A stretch of DNA of 64,000 bases. Source: Terriglobales bacterium. GTDB lineage: Bacteria > Acidobacteriota > Terriglobia > Terriglobales > Acidobacteriaceae. The stretch spans positions 124,001-188,000 of the forward strand of contig JAOAPE010000005.1 in NCBI GenBank assembly GCA_025462725.1, given 5' to 3'. This document shows, in pieces, positions 61,126 through 64,000 of the stretch. Below the pieces are notes generated by a model, which saw only the letters and a list, made by a program, of their open reading frames with translations, made no database searches and was not told the DNA's origin. How positions within the stretch are numbered: position 1 is the stretch's first letter; the number at the start of each line of letters is the position of its first letter. Position numbers and translations under genes: made by a program.

Positions 61126-62139
61126 TCACATCGGGAGCACCACGCGGAATTGCGCTTTGCCGCTCATCATACGTGCGTAGGCTTCGCCGGCTTTCGCGAG
61201 CGGATACTTCTCGATCATAGGCCGCACGTCTGTAAGTTCCGCGAACCGAAGCGTGTCTTCTGAGTCAGTGGGAATCCCTGACGACCAGCCTTGAATCCTC
61301 TTCATGCCCCGGATAAGTTGGAACGGGGAGACCTCGATCGGGTCTGGTGTGGCTCCAACGACGACGAGGCAGCCGTTGTCTCCCAATCCATCAATCAGCG
61401 CGGACATTGATTTCGCATTTGGTGCAGTGGCGAGGATCACGCGAGCGCCACCAAGCTTTTGCAATTCCTCAGCAGCATTTGTTGCGCTACTGTCGATATA
61501 CAGGGCCGCGCCCAACTTCTTTGCGAGAGTACCGTTTTCCGGTCCGCGTCCGATCGCGGCCACCTTGTAGCCGAACTTTCGTGCGAATTGGATTCCCAAA
61601 TGTCCAAGCCCGCCGATTCCTTGTATCGCAACCAGGTCGCTGGGCATTGCGCCGCTGTGGCGCAAGGCGTTGAAAGTCGTGATGCCTGCGCACATCAGTG
61701 GTGCGGCTTCCGCGACGTCGAGCGATTCCGGCATACGTGCCAGCGCTTCAACCGGGGCGATCATGTACTCCTGATAACCGCCGTCAAAACTGATTCCCGA
61801 GATTTTGAGGTTCGCGCAGTTTCCGAGGTCGCCACGTCTGCATGCCAAGCAGGTGCCGTCCTGACCGCCATGCCAGCCGACTCCCACTCTTTGGCCCTTC
61901 GTCCACTGCGTGACGCCGGAGCCAACGTCGTCGATGACGCCAGCTACTTCATGGCCTGGCACTCGCGGATACACAATTCCCGGCCAAATTCCTTCCTTGG
62001 TTAACACATCACTGTGACAGACTCCGCAAGCGAGCACGCGGATCCTTACTTGTCCTGCTGCCGGGTTCGGGATGTCCCGCTCGACGATCTCAATGTCCGC
62101 TCCTGCCTTGGGTACGACTGCGGCTTTCATTCTTGCCAT
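61126..62139 (-). CDS. Zinc-dependent alcohol dehydrogenase
   Basis: 337 residues. Catalytic zinc: C41-H-S-D and H63-E64 (PGHEVAGVIDDVG). Structural zinc: C97, C100 and C108 (DGTCLACRRGDLGNC), with Asp94 in the place of the first Cys. The coenzyme site is GIGGLGHLGIQFARKFG, and the residues after it suggest NAD(P)H binding. The subfamily resembles AdhP/CAD-type enzymes that interconvert primary alcohols and aldehydes. Monocistronic. Confidence 0.92.
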   Translation of the reverse strand: MARMKAAVVPKAGADIEIVERDIPNPAAGQVRIRVLACGVCHSDVLTKEGIWPGIVYPRVPGHEVAGVIDDVGSGVTQWTKGQRVGVGWHGGQDGTCLACRRGDLGNCANLKISGISFDGGYQEYMIAPVEALARMPESLDVAEAAPLMCAGITTFNALRHSGAMPSDLVAIQGIGGLGHLGIQFARKFGYKVAAIGRGPENGTLAKKLGAALYIDSSATNAAEELQKLGGARVILATAPNAKSMSALIDGLGDNGCLVVVGATPDPIEVSPFQLIRGMKRIQGWSSGIPTDSEDTLRFAELTDVRPMIEKYPLAKAGEAYARMMSGKAQFRVVLPM

Positions 62140-62176
62140 TGCATTTCTCCGCTCACGCTAAAGCCAAGTAAGTGTA

Positions 62177-64000
62177 CTAACTTCCGGTCCCGCTCAGGCT
62201 TACCTTCTGAGGACTCGCGCCTCCGTCGTCAAAGATGCTGAGTGTTCCGGCCTTGCTTCCCTTCCCCGTGGGCTTGAAGCGGACTGATATCGAGCAATTC
62301 GATCCCGGCGCGATTCCCGTGGATGCAGAGACACAATTGTTCGATTGCAAGAAGCTTGAACCGCTCATGCTCACGCTGGACACGTTTAACCTGACGCTGC
62401 CTCGGTTCCACACTGTGATGGTTTGCGCGGCACTGGTTGTGCCAGTCCTCGTGGTTGGGAAGACGAGGCTTGTCGTTGATAGTGCAACAATCGTTCCGGT
62501 TCCCATCAGCGAAACAGTCTGCGGACTCCCGGCGGCATTGTCGTTCACGGTCAACGTGCCCGTCCGTGTCCCAGCGGCAGTGGGAGTAAATTTCACGAAT
62601 ATCGAACAGCTGCCCGAAGCAGCAAGGCTTGTACCGCAAGAATTCGTTTGCGAGAAGTTTCCCGAAGTCGCAATGCTGGCAATATTTAGTGGTGCAGTTC
62701 CGGTATTTCTCAGCGTGACTGTTTGCGACCCGCTAGTCGTATTCACTAGTCGGGTGCTGAACGAAAGAGTCGTGGGTGAAACAGAAGCGTTGGGCTGAGC
62801 TGTCCCGACAGAATACGCAACGGGATCTGACATGTGGTTCTGAATCGAAGGCAGTCCAACTGCTTGCACAAACAAGGTGTGATTCCCCTGTGAGAGATTC
62901 AGGGTGCTCAAGTTGATCGAGTGCGTGCCGGATGCGAGCGTGCTCTTAGACGTCAGGTTCTGGCCATCAGTCGAATCGTAAACAATGTAGCCGCTGATCG
63001 TAGATTCACTTCCAGCGGTGGAAGAGAAGGTTGGATTCCACGACAGTGTGCTTCCAACCACTGTCGCGTTTAAACTGGAAACGCAGTTGTCGATTCCTGT
63101 CTCGACTTCCGTTCCCTCTTCGTAATCGTTCCAAGTAACAACTCCAAAGAATGGCAATTGATTACTCGTGCCGTAATTTGCATTGTTGGTTATCTGATTA
63201 AAAGTTTGGATCCAGGTATTCCCGCACTGCTGTCCATAGACACGTGGCGGAGTCGGCTTCCATGCGGCGTTAGTTTCATCGAATCCCTTCCACGCAGCTC
63301 CCCAAGTCAGCAAGCTGCTGTTGCTGCCGGTCACGGAAGTGTCATAGAAGTTGTCGAGGTAAGCGAGTCCGTAAGGATCAGAACTATCAGTGCCGTAACG
63401 ATTCACCCAGGCGAAGGCGCCATCGCTTTCAGTGTGTGTGAATCCTGGTGCATTTCGGAAGATGAATAACCCGTTTCCATGCGCATACGGCTGAACGTGC
63501 GCGCGAACGTTGCCCCAGATCTGTCCCCAATTCGGCACAGGATTAACGAAACACTCTTCGCAGAAGAAATAAAATACGACCGGGCGCCCGTCCGCTGAAG
63601 GCTGCTTCGTAACCTTATCCACCTTTAAATAGGCGGGAGCGGTGAAGTACTTCGCATTCATGTCATCCAAGTCATTCTCGATGGCAGTAGTGATGCAAGC
63701 AGTTTGATCAACACCGCCGCCATCCCGCGGACACTGCGTCCACTTGAATGAGCCGTCGTCTTCCATTAATGCAAACGTCAGCGGACATGCCGTCCCGCTG
63801 CATCGGGCATTGAGATCATCTCTAACCTTCTGAGTGACGCTGTCATAGAAATTCAGGTTGGCGCCGTAGGAATCTATGACTAGCCCGTCGAATCCGCGAC
63901 TCTTCATGTCGTCTATCTGCCCGTGGACAGTAGCTACATCATTCGAGTTGTAACCCACTTGGATGTGGCCGGTGCACATCGATCCACTGCCTGCAAATCC
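62177..64000 (-). CDS. Secreted glycoside-hydrolase-like protein with anchor-D domains, 3' part
   Basis: The frame is open to the right edge, so the start lies outside. The N-terminal part in view (GHIQVGYNSNDVATVHGQIDDMKSRGFDGLVIDSYG...) resembles GH71/GH99-type alpha-glycan hydrolases, including a WNDYEEGTEVE motif where such enzymes place acidic residues. A fibronectin-like stretch follows (about 330-400 of the visible part). Two choice-of-anchor D/ASPM-like repeats end the protein (SVSPTTLSFSTRLVNTTSGSQ; GSCSIFVKFTPTAAGTRTGTLTVND). Probably an exported polysaccharide-degrading enzyme. Confidence 0.8.
   Translation of the reverse strand, partial: GFAGSGSMCTGHIQVGYNSNDVATVHGQIDDMKSRGFDGLVIDSYGANLNFYDSVTQKVRDDLNARCSGTACPLTFALMEDDGSFKWTQCPRDGGGVDQTACITTAIENDLDDMNAKYFTAPAYLKVDKVTKQPSADGRPVVFYFFCEECFVNPVPNWGQIWGNVRAHVQPYAHGNGLFIFRNAPGFTHTESDGAFAWVNRYGTDSSDPYGLAYLDNFYDTSVTGSNSSLLTWGAAWKGFDETNAAWKPTPPRVYGQQCGNTWIQTFNQITNNANYGTSNQLPFFGVVTWNDYEEGTEVETGIDNCVSSLNATVVGSTLSWNPTFSSTAGSESTISGYIVYDSTDGQNLTSKSTLASGTHSINLSTLNLSQGNHTLFVQAVGLPSIQNHMSDPVAYSVGTAQPNASVSPTTLSFSTRLVNTTSGSQTVTLRNTGTAPLNIASIATSGNFSQTNSCGTSLAASGSCSIFVKFTPTAAGTRTGTLTVNDNAAGSPQTVSLMGTGTIVALSTTSLVFPTTRTGTTSAAQTITVWNRGSVRLNVSSVSMSGSSFLQSNNCVSASTGIAPGSNCSISVRFKPTGKGSKAGTLSIFDDGGASPQKVSLSGTGS

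Noticed and set aside
1-64000. CRISPR arrays, insertion sequences, prophage or rRNA genes
   Set aside because: None seen: no spaced repeats with cas genes, no transposase, phage structural or rRNA signatures in any frame.

Overview
The window reads as chromosomal DNA of a soil-type member of the Acidobacteriota, probably class Terriglobia (Candidatus Koribacter-like). This is inferred from the gene mix: a secreted beta-propeller sensor, many small secreted proteins of acidobacterial type, DUF2203, an A2-type oxidase, a choice-of-anchor D protein, moderate-to-high GC and UUCG-loop terminators. No database search was possible, so the placement is an inference.

Layout. 1-8.5 kb (minus strand): 5' part of a two-component-type propeller sensor, then mutS2 - TPR lipoprotein-like secreted protein - dnaG, and a membrane histidine kinase. 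8.6-10.8 kb: hemB, a small secreted protein, tag, and a stray copy of the hemB 3' end. 10.9-17.9 kb: a 2-oxoacid (pyruvate-type) dehydrogenase cluster: lpd (E3), lipB, E1 alpha, E1 beta and E2, interrupted by one secreted SnoaL-like protein. 18-24.6 kb: DUF2721, SRAP/YedK, a frameshifted PAS histidine kinase, a scrambled DUF3800 gene, and a receiver-PilZ membrane protein. 24.8-27.4 kb: a degenerate GAF-HisKA-receiver protein and a GAF-HD-GYP phosphodiesterase. 27.5-40.8 kb: metabolic genes (M28 peptidase, SDR, rpiB, nadA, DedA-rhodanese, orphan cytochrome oxidase subunit I, ada, secreted/outer-membrane proteins, cupin).

40.8-56.8 kb looks like DNA accreted at a tRNA-Cys gene. The intact tRNA-Cys lies at 56.7 kb, its 3' 45 bases are repeated exactly at 42.4 kb, and a shorter copy lies at 40.8 kb. 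The 14.3-kb segment between the two long copies carries a broken oxalate decarboxylase gene behind a sigma-like gene and a secreted protein, an RND efflux operon ending in a multicopper oxidase, and two sigma-54 enhancer-binding proteins, one of them membrane-anchored and one in a STAS - small protein - activator operon. I find sigma-54 promoter motifs with correctly spaced GG/GC and upstream palindromes before three of these units, two of them sharing the same palindrome, so the island appears to be one sigma-54 circuit. No integrase is present.

56.8-64 kb: tRNA-Gly, tryptophan 2,3-dioxygenase, a LolD-type ATPase, a single receiver, PhzF, a 1-Cys peroxiredoxin, an alcohol dehydrogenase and the 3' part of a secreted glycoside-hydrolase-like protein.

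The best leads are: (1) an in-frame TGA exactly at the catalytic cysteine of a DedA-rhodanese fusion, followed by a hairpin that fits a bacterial SECIS element (35.07 kb); (2) a DUF3800 gene whose two halves are in swapped order and would rejoin in frame if the 963-bp segment between two 8-bp repeats were circular (22.2-23.2 kb); (3) the tRNA-Cys island and its sigma-54 circuit.
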